NCBI GenBank assembly: GCA_008638375.1
Contig: CM018035.1
Coordinates: 1,539,501-1,603,500, forward strand
DNA from: Nyssa sinensis
Lineage: Eukaryota; Streptophyta; Magnoliopsida; Cornales; Nyssaceae
DNA length: 64,000 nt
Direction: 5' to 3'
The notes under the pieces are model-generated. The model made no database searches. It was not told the DNA's origin and was given only the letters and a program-made list of their open reading frames with translations. Shown piece by piece: positions 37,531 to 51,097 of the stretch (the stretch's first letter is position 1; each line of letters starts with the position of its first letter). The translations under genes were made by a program, and so were the position numbers.

Positions 37531-38099
37531 CCACCCTGCCACACACACACACAGAGTAATCCAAATGCATGTGTTATGACAAGATATTGACAGAATCAAT
37601 GGACCAACTTTCTATCGATTGTTTTTCTAAAACCAATTTGATTAGGATTCTCATAAAGAAAAAAATCAGTATTTAATTGGTAAGTCTTCCTTGTTTTAGT
37701 GAGGGAAAAATATCATATGGATTTGACAAATATGGTGGCCCATAGGCACCTGAGGTGGAAGGTGAATATCTATATATACTGAATGTTAGTGATGAGAATC
37801 AAACCCTTAACTCCCCTACCCCCCAACCCCATTCAATTTGATGTCATGCCAGGATTCATCCACTGTGCTACAACGATGCCGGTGACGTAGATGGTGATCC
37901 TCAGTGGATATAACTTCTATGAAAAAGAATAAATAGAAAATCAATCCTTTTTATTAAAAAAATAGACAAAGTATGAAATATTTTGTTCTTATTTTTTTTC
38001 TTTGTAAATTCACAAATATATTGCCCCTTTGTTTTTCATTTACTAGAATAGAAACTAGTTAGTTTGAAACTACTCATAAATGAATTTTTTTTTTTTTTT

Positions 38100-38740
38100 T
38101 TTGTTTTTTGAGACAAGTCCCAGCAAACTAAGAAGAAACAAAACGTGGCCAAGCCACTCCTGAGACATCAGCTACAAAATGTCCTACAGCCCCGAGGGAG
38201 GAGAATCATACACCAGGCAGCCATGATCCTGCACTAAACTATAATTAGCCATCCAGTCCACTCCAAAATCACCCTGCCTATACATATGAATGACTCTACA
38301 TCTTCCATCCAGTCCATTCCAAAATTACCCTGCCTATAAGTATGAATAACTCTACAGTCTACACCTCCAGCCACTAGTAACAAAATCTTTACAGGCCAGG
38401 ACAAGACTCCAGTAAGGATGTAATTCAAGGACTCCTTCCCTCACCATGCATATGGTACTCTCAAAATCTGACTTAATTGCCACTTGTTCACAACCCTTTG
38501 ACCAGGCTAGCATCAGACTGTGATACATCACCGACAATTCTGCAAGGTCATTATTGCAGTTACCTATATTAAAGGTAACCCTGAAATCAAAGCACCATCA
38601 GACCCTCTCACGATGCCTCCTGCACCAGCCAGTCATGGGTTCCCTAAAGAGCATCCCTTATGAGCTTCTTACAAGGAAGTGCAAAATAGCAGGGTGATGA
38701 AAGAGTTCATTGTCGCAGTTAAGCTCCAAACTAATAATTA
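38100..38740 (-). mobile_element. RNase-H-like fragment of a LINE in VIT/VWA intron 8
   Basis: The minus strand encodes YHSLMLAWSKGCEQVAIKSD, then HPYWSLVLACKDF and HTYRQGNFGMDW, which is the pattern of the C-terminal RNase H (RVT_3) domain of plant LINEs. Catalytic residues cannot be judged because the fragment is broken. It includes a short internal tandem duplication (38249-38360). Confidence 0.65.
38249..38360. repeat. tandem duplication of about 57 bp inside the LINE fragment
   Basis: CCATCCAGTCCACTCCAAAA and CCATCCAGTCCATTCCAAAA begin the two units. Both continue with an ACCCTGCCTATA and a GAATGACTCTACA/GAATAACTCTACA segment. Confidence 0.85.
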
Positions 38741-39934
38741 TCTGTTTCTTTCAACATCTCGGAATACTAACATGGCTTCTTAAAGGCCACGATAACTACA
38801 ATAGTTCAGAAGGAATATATAAAAGTGAAATTAGTACTATTCTTAATATCACAAGTCACAACTGACCTACGTCATATGCAGCATCGTAATAACCCCTCCC
38901 AATTTGGGCTAGCATTTGCAAGAAGTAATGATTGCAGTACAGACCTGAAAAAGTTGCCCAAACAATTAAATCAATAGAAAATTCAAATAAAGAGCAAGAA
39001 AATAAAGAAAGAAACAAATGCAGAGGTTAACATGAATGAATGGCAAAACAAAAATTCATGTAAATAAGTTCAATAGAAATTTTTGTAGAATCAAATTGGG
39101 ACAAGATCAGAAAATGAATTAAAATGATTTGGCCACATGCATTGAAGAACAGTAACCATATAGCTCACAAGGAAAAGCATGGTCCAGGTTGAAATAAGGA
39201 CAAGGGTAAGACCAAGATTAAAATGGTTGAGGTAATAAGGAAAGACTTGTTGGCGCGTGATTTAAGAAAAATAATATAAATAGCTGAACCTAAATGGTTG
39301 AAACAAAAACTTATGTGAATCAAGTTGAAGAAATCACTTTTGCAGAATAGTAGGTGTAATAAAAGCAGATATATTAGCACGTCATTGGAATGATTTGCTG
39401 AACTTGTTATGTCTAACTCAATATAGAAAATAGAACTCACAAATTTTTAAATCAATTGATTACTCTTAATTTAAATTTCATTTGATGTTCTAACTCAATA
39501 TTCATCATTTTTGTGCTTAAGTTTATAAAATAATGGGAATGGTTAAATTTTGGATATATTCTCTCAATACTCAAGTGTGTGAAATACAAAAATTCACTGG
39601 GTGCATTCATATAGAGTTTGAGAATTTTCCTTCGATCTTGAAGCTATTTTAAACCAAGGAAATCGAATCCTCTTCATTTATATCATATTTTTGTCATGCT
39701 TAGAGAAACGATTCTGCTGTGGTTATCTTGTTCATTAAGGGTTACAGCCCTCGTCATTTTGTAATATGTTATAAAGGGTTCTACCAATATTGTCCATATC
39801 ACCCTCTTTCTCTTCCTTCTCCAGGCACAGATTATGAAGGACGGAGAATTGATAGAAAGGTCAACAACATATGGTGAGACAACTTATGACATACATATCT
39901 ATCAAAAATGTTTTTGTACCCTCATAAATGAGAA

Positions 39935-40214
39935 CATAGTTGTTGAAAAGTGTATTGAAAACGTTTTCCAAAAAATACTTATCGTATCGTGTGCCGTAAG
40001 ATACCTATAATTTTTTTAAAAATGCATTTATATAAATATATAAGCGTGAATATATGTATATATAATGTTTAAAATGATATAAATAATATCTCAATTCACT
40101 TGTTATAAAAACTAGATATATAAATTATGATTATTTATCTAACAATTAAAATCAAAGCGGTACCAAGTATAATTGTCTCGTTTTTTGAATATATTGTTTT
40201 GTATTATATATCAT

Positions 40215-40245
<31 letters not shown>

Positions 40246-40876
40246 CAACGTATAAATAATAAAAATAACATTTCAACTCACTTATTAAAAATCAACTTAG
40301 ATTCCATACAATACAAAACTCAAGATTTATAAATAAAACTAGTTTCAAACCAAAATCTAATAATCAAAGTTTTTAACATAATTCATCAATATCAAAATTT
40401 AAAGACAAAATCCAAAATTATTCATTTTTTATAAACTATACCATGTTCATCTTAATATCCAATTTTAATGACATTGATATAATCAGGTGCCAACAAGTTT
40501 ACACTTCTTTTTTCTTCTTCAACTTCTTGTATGTTGCTCACTCTTTATCTTCATATTTACAAAATATTTACTTTCATTCTTTCTTGTTTGAGGAAAAATT
40601 CTCTAGACGTTATAAAGAAGTAATACAAAACCAAACAAAATAAAAAATATTTCGATGTATAAAACAAAATGACAAAAAAGAGATCAAAACGATGCCGTTT
40701 AGTCTGATTGTGCGTATCGCATATATCGTACATATCAAAATGTATCGTAAGATATATATCGCATATCATAAGATCCAGTACAAAAAAATACAACTATAAG
40801 ATACGTATCATTTTATGTACTTATCGTACTATATCATAAGATATGTATCTTTTATCGTAAGATACTAACAACTATG
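39935..40876. mobile_element. non-autonomous TIR element in VIT/VWA intron 7
   Basis: The ends are CATAGTTGTT at 39935-39944 and AACAACTATG at 40867-40876, a perfect 10-bp terminal inverted repeat. ATGAGAA flanks both sides (39928-39934 and 40878-40884, one base beyond the right terminus), giving an imperfect 8-bp target duplication as expected for hAT elements. Subterminal CGTAAGATAC motifs are repeated on the right. No transposase is encoded. Confidence 0.65.
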
Positions 40877-43080
40877 CATGAGAATATATATTTATACACA
40901 CATGTGCTTGTGCACTCATGGTCACACACGCAAAAAACTTTTGAGTATGACAACGTCAAAGATGACTACACTCAACAGCTAAAGTGGACCCACAACCCAA
41001 AAGGCCTTACCTATGCCGAAAGTACAAATTCGAGGACAAGTTAATCCTTTATTCATGAGGTGACCTTTCATAACATTACAGATGTGTCTTTCATCTTCAA
41101 CAGCCCCATCAGTAATGAGGAAAATGAGAGGAATTGCATCACCAGTTTTGGCAACCATGTCTATTGCCTGAGATATAGAAGAACATGAGCCAAAAACAAA
41201 TAAAAGTCCAATGATATTGAAAGGTAAAGATATGGGCATCAACATTGCATCATTTAGAGAGGTGTATGAAATGAGAGTGAGCTAATAAGTTATTAAATAA
41301 GGATACATAATGATGAAGAGTTGTTAACAATCATGAAGAGTTGGTCAATATAGTTCACATTCCAGTCATCCAAGCCATCTAACTCCTGAACAACATCTTG
41401 CGGAGGACACAAAAAGGAGTAGGACACTTTCCTCATGATATTTACCATACAGTCTCTATGTCTAAAAAACACCAGGACAGACATCAGTGTACAATATGCA
41501 CATTAGTTTTTTTTTTTATAATCAGTAATATGCACGTTACATATATAACACAGCAGTCACAAAAAGACTCCAAAATGCCATGTCAATTTGGTTCTGCTAA
41601 TAATTGTGACATGCATGAGTCCACAGATTTAGCGCGGGGAGGGGGGGAAGAAGATACAGCAGTCATTCCCTTATTAAATTGTATTAATCCGATATCACAG
41701 TGAACAGGGTACACAGAGAAGTTAACAATATTTCTGTTCTCCCTGCTATATTTCCTTGTTATAATCAATCACTCCCACTAATTTCTCATGACATTGCTTG
41801 CATGACCACTATTACAACATCAAAACTCATCATCAGAAGCCAATATCAAACAGGAACCAAATTATAACTGGAGAATAATTTATGGGTCACTTGTAACATG
41901 TCAAGAATTTGATACCTGATTTAGGGGAAGCAAAATGTTTGTACCGCCCTCAGCAATTAACTTAAACTTAATCCATTGCATTGCTTTTTCAATTGTTTCC
42001 TTGGCTGCCAGCTCCATTGATGATGAGAATAACTGAGTGTTCCCATTAAATGCAATTATGTTGAAAGAATCTTCTGCATTGAGCTTATAGAGAGCCGCCG
42101 ATAATGCATTTTTTACATTCTCAAGAGGGTCTCCCTGCATGCTTCCACTTACATCAACTATAAATACCACCTCCTTTCTGACTACCTATTGATCACTAAA
42201 ATAAAGTGAGAATAGAAGTGGTAGTATGGTACAATTACAAGTAAAAAATAAGATCGAGAGAAGAATGGTTCTGGAAATAATAAAAATCATGGCATAAATT
42301 GTAAATATAGACAACAATCTCAAGACTTGCTAATTAATAAACAATCATTGCAGCCTGCAGGCACTCTCTCACACAAAACTGTAAATCTGGAAGTTTTAAA
42401 GCATGCAAATGTAACACTGTACAAAAGAACTAAGAAGCATGGAAACTTACCAGAACGTGACACTTCTGAACACCTGTTCAAGTTTTCAACACATCTTAGA
42501 CATTTCATAATTTAAACACATGCAGTGACAGATCTAGACCAAAAGTAAAGGGGGGCAAAATTTAAAAAACTAAAATCTTAAGAGGCCTCTTATAAAACTT
42601 TGAAAATTGTTGGGGGAAATTCTTAATTTTTAAAAAAATAAAAGAATGGTTAAAAAATCAAATTTTAAAAATTTTAGGGGGCCTGCCCCCATATATATCC
42701 CCACCGTTGCCAACATGTGACAGGAAAATCTTGGAAGATGATATATGAATTGCTTTTAGTGCTTTTTATTTTTAATTTTTTTTAAAAAAAGTGCAATTGC
42801 TGAGAGAAATCAAATTAAAGGATTATAAAAAAAAAATTAGATTAACAATGTGTCAAACAAAGTACAACAAGAAGGTTTCATCAAAGGAGTGGGCATGAGA
42901 GGAGAAGAGTCATCATAATTATGTGTATACATACTTAATGGCAAAAAAGAAGAGAGAGAAAAAATCATAATTATGCATTTGCATATAAAAATCATGCATG
43001 TACACCTAACACATGCATTTATGTCGTGTGACCTTGTCCTTGCCATGCATTTGTTTACGTAAAATGCGCAATTATTTTCA

Positions 43081-43525
43081 TATTATGATTAGTAACTACT
43101 AAGTAATAAGTGAAAAACAAAAAAATATAAATAAATAAACTATTAACTAGTGAGTGACGAATTTCATATTACATTGTTTGTCGTATACACTATTTTTTAA
43201 TATAAAAGAAATGTATTTCTTTGTTACCGTGTTTGTGTCCTACTATTTTGTAATTTGTTTTTATGATTATTTGTTTAGTATGATTAGTAATTGCTAACTA
43301 ATAAGTGGGAAACAAAAAAGGGAAAAAAAATTACTATATAGTGAGTGAAAATTTTCTAATTACAATTGTAGAATATTTAATTTAATTATCATACAGAAAT
43401 GTTCGCCGTATGCACTATTTTGTAATATATAAGTTGTACACACTTTTTTTAATATATAAGAAATGTATTTCTCTGTTACCGAGTTCTTACTATGTCCATG
43501 TCCTACTATTTTTGTAATTTTCGAG
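43081..43525. repeat. diverged tandem duplication in VIT/VWA intron 5
   Basis: Two units share GATTAGTAA, TAATAAGTG, AGTGAGTGA, GTATGCACTATTTT/GTATACACTATTTT, AAGAAATGTATTTCT and TCCTACTATTTT. The second unit (from about 43276) has extra sequence. Confidence 0.75.
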
Positions 43526-46500
43526 TCAAACATGTTTCATGTCATGTCATGCATGTCCATGCTTTTTAGTGAAGAAAGGATAGCAACTACAAGAGCATGT
43601 TAAATGTTCTAGCTTAGAATTCAAGTCAAAGATCAAGTTTGTTAAGCTCAAATCATCAGGCATGTAGCCCATGAGCTCACAAGGTACGCTTGCCATGTGT
43701 GAATAATAATAAGGTAGGAAACAGGAGGTACTTAAAACCTGGGAGTTCATAAATTGGAAAAGGAAAATGGTTCACCAATGTAACATTACTTGAAAGTTGT
43801 AACTTATGTATTGGTTGACGAGCTTACTAGATGACTTCGTCAACTTTGGTAGATTTGTATTCCCTTACAGGCTATTTCTACCTGTCTTTTGCACTTGTTT
43901 CATCCAGGATAACTGATTATTAGTTATTCATTCCACACAGCAGGCTCCCTAGCTAGGTGACTTCTTTCATCTCAACTCAACTAAACTCAACTAGGCCTTA
44001 TCCCAACTCAACTTCCTAGCTAGGATGACCTCTTTCAATGGGAAACGGAAAAATAATAATAATAATTAGCTTTTCTTGATCAGTGCAAACCTGTATTGTT
44101 TATGGCTGACAGTAAGCCTAAGTTATCACTGTTGATTAAATAGCTGACATTTGCAGACATATTGTGTCTTCAGTTAGCAGGAGAGGTATTTGACATGCAT
44201 TGAGTGGAATAATCCAACTGTGGCAAATGTAACATGATACAATTTGATATGTAACAATATTTAGCTGTATCCAATCTCTATTTCAGGCTTAGGAGTCGGG
44301 CCTGTGGCTCAAAAAGGTTTTTTAGAGGGCTGGTTTGACCCTATTTCTAGAAATAAAATTGATTGGTCCAAAATTTTTGAAATAACAAACACTCATAATA
44401 CATGAACCAAAATGCATTCTTACAAACAAGGCATTCAACAGCAAGTACATCTGAGGAATCTGACCACATGATATAAGGGGAGATTAGTTATTGGAGAACT
44501 TAGAATAAGGCAAGTCGTACATGAATGTTAACCTACCTTCGTACTCTGGTTATGTCCAGGGAAAAGATAAAAGCAAAACATCTCTCTCTGATCAAAATCA
44601 TGCAGAGATGGAGATTGCAAGAGCAGACCACCAAATATATTGCTTGAAGAAGCCTGAAAATGTAGTAGCCAACCGAAGAGAATAAGCAATAAATGGAAAA
44701 TAAAGAAATTACTTCTGCAAAGCAGGTCAATGCACAACGGTTGTTATCATTTTATGACAGTCTACAATCCAGAGAACTACTTTGAATCAATGATGAGGCC
44801 TAGTAAGAGCCTAAGAGATGCAAAGGGAAAAAACAACCAAAGTTGACATCTTACGGCATATGAAAAACTGAAGTCGGTAAGAGACCATGTCAAAACTTCT
44901 GCTTCATATAAAAAGCTTAATTTCCCAACCTGACGTCATAGTTCCTGAAAAATAATGAAAGAACATGTCATTTGATTTAAATCCATGCCTGGATTAAAAC
45001 TTCAAACCCTGACATACCTGTAGAGGATGGCTAGTAGTTTTGCATAAAACTTCGGTCCCGGTACCAGAGTTCACATTCAACAGTATCTTTTCTCTTTTAG
45101 AAACTTTCTTCCCGACAGGGATGACATGTGCTGGAAATCTAAATGGGACACTGAGGCAGAAATGACCATCTTGATATTGTAATTTCTGAGACCAAGTGAC
45201 TTTGATAGAAAGTTTGGAACCTCCGTCAACCTTAGAAGGTCAAAAACATAAATATAAGTTAAGAGTGAAAATTAGAAGAAACAAAAAAGTAAACAGGTGC
45301 CAATAATAACTATTAGTGAAATAACTATCAGATAGACTTAGTAAGAACCTGAGGAACTTTTAATGTGTATATCTGTCCTTTCAAAAGAAATCCATCTTTA
45401 GCTTTGGCTGCATTTTCTGTATTGTTTGTATCTTACCATTGTGATCAGTTGAGTGTAATATGATCTTCTAGTACTATCAACCTCGACGCCTAGAACTGAA
45501 CCCTGTTAGCCAAATCATGTTTTTCTTGAGAACTTAAAATAAGAAACTTCAAGCATTCGAGAAAGAAACCAGTCTACAGGTAACAGGTAGAAGTAGCACA
45601 AATATGTTACAGTGTGACATAAAAAGCCATCAACGTATGACCATTAAAGTAGTCAAGAACTTGTTCCATGGCTTCCACTCCAGTGACTCCACTATCATGT
45701 TGCAGTTATGAACTGTAACAGGTGAAGGTAACTTGGAAGGCAGTAACTGTTTCTTAGTAATAAGTAAGGATGCTCTCAAGAAGAAACATCAAAAGAATAA
45801 GGCCCCCTCAAAGTCATAATAAAAAATTCCAATAGAAATGTAAGTCGATTGAATAAAAATTAATAATGAAGTTTTTGCATTATTTTCGATAATGTTAACA
45901 ATATACTTTCATTCAAGTTCATTTCTTCATGTATTAGTTAATTAATTATATCTATTCACATGCATCTAGGCTCTAGCTTTCCTTTCCTTGTGTCATTGCT
46001 AGTACCATTTATGCCAAATTCATAAATTTACGCAATAATAAACAAACTAATCCCCAATTTCCAAACACATATTTCGAAGATGAAACTACGAGTGCAACCC
46101 AAAAAAATAAAACGAAGTCACTACCTGCTCGCCCATCGGTATCGCAATGCGACAATCGCAGCTTTTGCTCGCCATAACACAATGAACACGCCACGTTCCG
46201 CTAACTGTAACAAACGCAGTATCCAAATAACAGTTAACCTCCATTGAAATTCCATGCATATGTAGCGGAATCAACGCCGGGGAATCACAGCGGCCATGCA
46301 CATACGGCTGGTAACTCGCAATGTCTGGATTATCAACAATCGACGGGTCCGTTATCACATGCATAAACCATCGGCGCCGTCGGAAGATACGTCTCCGGCA
46401 ACGGAGATGACTTTTCCATTGTCGCCGACTTCGGCGGAGACGCCGACAGGCCTTTTCCGTAATAAATCCGTTTCGAAAGCTTGAGACCGGATTCGACAGA

Positions 46501-48144
46501 GTTTGAGAACTCGTCGGCCATTTGATCGGAGATTCTCGCAATATATTTTCCGGCGGGAATGTCGTCCGTACAGGTGAAAGAGAGTAGGTGTTATGGCTAG
46601 GGGTTGAAATAGAAGTGAAATGTGAATGTTTGTTAGACGGAGACGAACAGGAATTGGCGAAGACGAAACTGTACAGGAATGCCATTTACTGTCACTTCGC
46701 TTTTTGAAACGCAAATTGAAGACGAGGAGTGAAAGAGCTCTTGAGGAGTACCTAGCGAAATTAATACTATTTTAATACTTAACAGCCAATTATTGTTCGA
46801 CGCGTGGAGTTTCCGGTTGCACACTAGTCACAAAATCGAATAATGAAGAGACAGGTTAAGCATGTTTATTTAATTAAGGAGGCCGATTATGTAACAACTC
46901 CGTGTTAAGCATACTCTGAGGGTAGCAATAGCACTAATAGAGGGGCGGACATGATTGGTGTGTGAGTAAACTGGCGAAGGCTTTATCTGTTTAAAATAAG
47001 GGACGAAGGGAGAGTCAGTAGCACTATAAATTTAATATCAATGGACCTACTGACTAGACTTAAAAAATTAAAAATAATAATAATAATAATAATTACACTA
47101 ATTTTTCTTATAAAATTTGATAATTATAATTTTTTTATATTATATTAATTTTATTGGTCAGCATGATTGAAACACAAATGTTAATTTAAAATATTAATTT
47201 ATTATTTTTCTTTTATAAATAATTATATTGAGATTTTATATGATATTCAATAATTATGAAAATCTTTATTGTATTCTTAAAGATTTCAATAATTATGAAA
47301 ATCTTTACGGTATTTTAGCCAATTAAATTAAAATCCTGATATCGCTAAAGATAAATTTTAATATAAGAAATGTCAGTATAATTTAAAAATACATAATTTT
47401 TTTTTATAATTGTAAGATAATTTAAGAAAGATAATTGTAATAATTTCAAAATATATATATATATATAATCAAGTAGACTCTAGAGTGTGATGCTTATTAT
47501 GAAATATAATTCGATAATTTTAATAATCAGATTAAAAATTATATCAAAATAATATATTATATATATATATATATGACCTATTATCTAATTATTGTGACCA
47601 TGAGATTCAGTTTGTGAAATGAAGATTCTCTGTTTATAAGAGAAGAGAAAGAAAAAATTATCTTCTCTCGTCAATAGAGACACTCTAAATTTATGGAACT
47701 CGTCCATTCAATAATTTTTTTATCGTTAAGAGATACTTTCCGCCGTCTTGACCGTTGGATTATCAAAGAGAATCAACAAATCAATGGCGAAAATTTGAGG
47801 AGAACGTGGACCGAAAAAATGAATTATTGTAATGCAGACAAAAAGGAAAGGATGCTTTTCGATAGTTCGCTCTCTCTTCTTCTTGATAAAGGCTGAGCTG
47901 ATACCTTACTAATTTGTCTACCTAACAAATTTGACCGTTGGGACAAAAACTACGTGAAATGTGAGCACAAGTGGGTCCACGTGCTCTGTATCAAAAGGTC
48001 GCGGCGGGCAGTTTAGTTGGAGTGGAGGCCGGCCGGGCATGTGCACTGAATGGCATGGTTCGTCTGTTCGGTTACCACAAATCATGTCCGGGTTTATTTA
48101 TTAGATCAATTCTAATGTTAAAAATTATTTTATTCATATTGAAA

Positions 48145-48260
48145 TCAAATTTTAATTTTATTAAAAAATTATATTTTAATTTTTTTAAAAAATTATATTT
48201 TAATTTTTTTAAAAAATTATATTTTAATTTTTTTAAAAAATTATATTTTAATTTTTTTAT
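48145..48260. repeat. 24-bp tandem repeat
   Basis: The AT-only unit TTATATTTTAATTTTTTTAA plus four A residues is repeated about four to five times. Read in one frame it gives an 8-residue peptide repeat (LYFNFFKK), which is a by-product of composition. Confidence 0.9.
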
Positions 48261-51088
48261 CTTAATACTAAAATATTATTTTTTAAACTGAAATGCCATT
48301 TATTTTCTCTAACTATCATTCTTCAGATGACAAGTAAGATGTACCTGTAATGGAACATCTAGTTCAAGTACCATGGAACCAACACCTATCTTTAATCTTC
48401 TAAGATTGGCAATAGGGGTCAAAATAAATATATAAAATAAATTTTTGTAATCCAAAAAACTGAAAACTTGTTTGTTTCTGAACCCATCCTTGATTGAATT
48501 CAAAATACTTCTCTAAAACTCAAAAATAATTTTCAAAACTTTATTTCCAGTCTTACTTTTTTTTCAAAATGACAAATATTTCTTTTATTTAATTTTTTGT
48601 ATTTTTTTAATTTTGACCAATTTTTTTAACTTTTTTATGTTCAAATAAATATTAATTAAAATCTCTTTTGACTAAAAAAATATAAGTTATTTATCGTAAT
48701 TTTATTTTTTATATAAAATAAAAAAAAATCTTTAGAATAATTTAGAAAAAGGTCATAATTTTAAAAATCTAAAGAAATAAATGAAATGAGTATTTTGGTC
48801 AATTTAGAAAAAAAATAAGTTAACGGAGAAGTTATTGTAGTTTATCAGTAAAAATATGATATATTAGTAATATTTCATAAATCTCACTAAAAATTTTTAT
48901 AATTATCGAAAAATTAAAAGATATCAGTATAATTTAGTTCTTTAAATTAAAGTAGTATTTAATAAAATTACTATTCGTGTAGGAATATAAATAAGTCAAG
49001 TCAAATTGAGAAGTGGGTTAGTTTAAATTTAATTCGTTAAAATAAATAAGTCTTAAATTGTGATCAAACTTGATTTATTTATTTCTTAAATTAATTTTGA
49101 ATAAACCGATTAAGAGTTAAACTTAAGTAATTTAATATTTTTATGTAATATTAAATTATTTATTTATTTATTAAATTAAATTAAATTAAATTAATTAATA
49201 AATTTAAAAATATTTTCATGAAGTAATTATGTATTATTTTAGTCTATAGTTTGAATTAGAGGAAAACACTACAATGCATATCAAATCAGACTGTGGCATC
49301 AACATCACTATGTTGGGGGGTGGTTTATGTATATTGCACTTACAACATGATACTAGGGTTTATTGTAATCTTTTTAATATTGTGTATTATTATAAGCTAG
49401 AGATTGAATAGAGGTAAATAATATTTAAACTTTTTTGTGTATATAAATTCAAATATTATTATATCAAAATGCATTTTCACAGTTTTTAACTCAGAAACTG
49501 AATTCTAATTTGCATAACCAAATGCATTTTCACAGTTTTCAAAAAATAAATTACAAAATTCTGAAATACATTTCAAAAACATTTTTCAGAAAATCATATC
49601 TGAATCACTATTCAAACGCAGTCATAATGTTTGTTATAATTTAACTTTTCGTACAAAAATTATTATTTAATTTATTTTATATGATTAAAATATTATTATA
49701 TATTACTACTAATCTTCTATGCCTTTCCAGAATCACAAGTGAGATAATTTTAATTATCAAATATTACACGAGAGGTCGATGTTATAATTTATAAATTTTT
49801 GCTTTTCGTTAATGGTTACTTGTTCAACAATTATAACAGGAGACGTTAGTGTAATAACGTAAAACGCAAAAAAAAAGTCTTTATAATTGTCAACTATCAC
49901 AATAAAAGTCAATATAATTATCTATTTTCTATTGAATTTCTTATTAGTATTATTATGTTACACTTGGGTTTTCAATTGTTATATATAAGGGTAAATTATA
50001 TTGAAATTTTCATATATTTCTGACAATTACAATAAAACTCTTCTAGAATTTTTGAAATTACACTGCTCTTTTCATATTTTTATTGACAAATTACATATAC
50101 CTCCCATCGGTTCTATTTTTTTCAAAATAATAAAAGTGAGCCTTTTGTTTTATTTATTTTTTACATTTTTCAGTTTTGACAATTTTTTTAAAAATTTTGT
50201 TCCAAATAAATATTGATTAAAATATTTTTATCAAAAATAAAATATAAGTTATGTACTTTAAAATTTCTATATACAAAATGATTTTTTTTAATAAAAAGTT
50301 AGAAAAATATAACCAAAATTCAAAAAAGTAAAAAAAAAAAAAACATGAAAATAATATTTTTGTCATTTTAAAAGAAAATTAATTAAAAATTGAGATATAG
50401 ATAATTTGTCAATAAATATAAAATAAGATAATGTAATTTTACAAATTTTAAAAAAATATTTATAATTATAAAAAATTTGGAGCTCCGTGCAGTTGTACTG
50501 AACTAAATTCTTATTATATTGTCACGACTCCACAAAGTTAACTACTGAAGTGATAAGTAAAAAAAAGTAGCCAATGACGTAGTCTGCAGTACAGTATGAC
50601 TTAATTATATTTTGATATCTTGTAATTTGAATCCATTTTTAAATAATAACATAAATTATCAATTGAATTATTTTATAATTTGATTTCAACTTGAGAATAG
50701 TTGGAAATCGCTGTTTTAAATTGTTAAGAGTGTATCCTTCTTGTGTGGTATATTTAATTATTTAAATTTAAATTATAAAATTATATAAATGCTATTTGAA
50801 ACTTATATAAAATTATTGTATAATTAGTTAATAATTTAAAACAATAACTGTTTATAATTAATTTTAATTAAAATAAAATTATAAATTAATAGACTATTTA
50901 GCTGTTTAGAATTAATTTTAATTAAAGTAAAATTATAAATTGATAGGCTCAATTTTTAAAATTGATAACGGAGCGCTGAAATAAAATGTAATTAAACTAA
51001 TTTTTATTTATTATAGTACAGTGTTTCGACATCCTTGGAAACGAAGAAAGGTTGCCTGGAAATTTTTTGAATCTGTTACAAAAGAACA

Positions 51089-51097
51089 AAACCCTAA
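51089..51097 (+). promoter_or_regulatory. telo-box in the PAA1 5' leader
   Basis: AAACCCTAA lies 23 bp upstream of the PAA1 ATG. This motif is common near the transcription start of plant housekeeping genes. Its use here is inferred from position. Confidence 0.5.

Larger units (their letters stand above)
33271..46521 (-). pseudogene. VIT/VWA (inter-alpha-trypsin inhibitor heavy chain-like) protein, five lesions
   Basis: This plant family pairs an N-terminal VIT domain with a von Willebrand A domain; its role is not well known. The 13 exons are 46125-46521, 45349-45502, 45018-45230, 44855-44944, 44537-44653, 41916-42185, 41011-41167, 38867-38944, 36935-37035, 35574-35743, 34747-34821, 34180-34287 and 33271-33587, all with GT-AG borders. 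It starts MADEFSNSVESGLKLSKRIY. The VIT region has CYLDTAFVTVSGTWRVHCVM. The VWA MIDAS is DVSGS (about residue 334) with TDG at about 432. The tail is Cys-rich (CCCMC, CCC). Lesions: +1 near 46360, +1 near 45434, TGA at 44936-44938 in place of a conserved Arg, -1 in the T-run at 35598-35602, and -1 near 33541-33543. Splice sites and the rest of about 748 codons are intact. It is a young pseudogene or a gene with assembly errors. Confidence 0.87.

Noticed and set aside
41293..41484. Minus-strand frame inside VIT/VWA intron 6
   Set aside because: Exons 6 and 7 join in phase without it and the family has no extra sequence at this point.
45421..45440. GTAAGA in VIT/VWA exon 2 as a real splice donor
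   Set aside because: Family-conserved coding sequence (AKAKDG, KGQIYTLKVPQ) continues directly after it with no acceptor, so a one-base shift is the simpler reading.
47971..48291. 106-aa plus-strand frame with repeated LYFNFFKK
   Set aside because: The repeat is the translation of an AT-only 24-bp tandem repeat; no coding signature remains.
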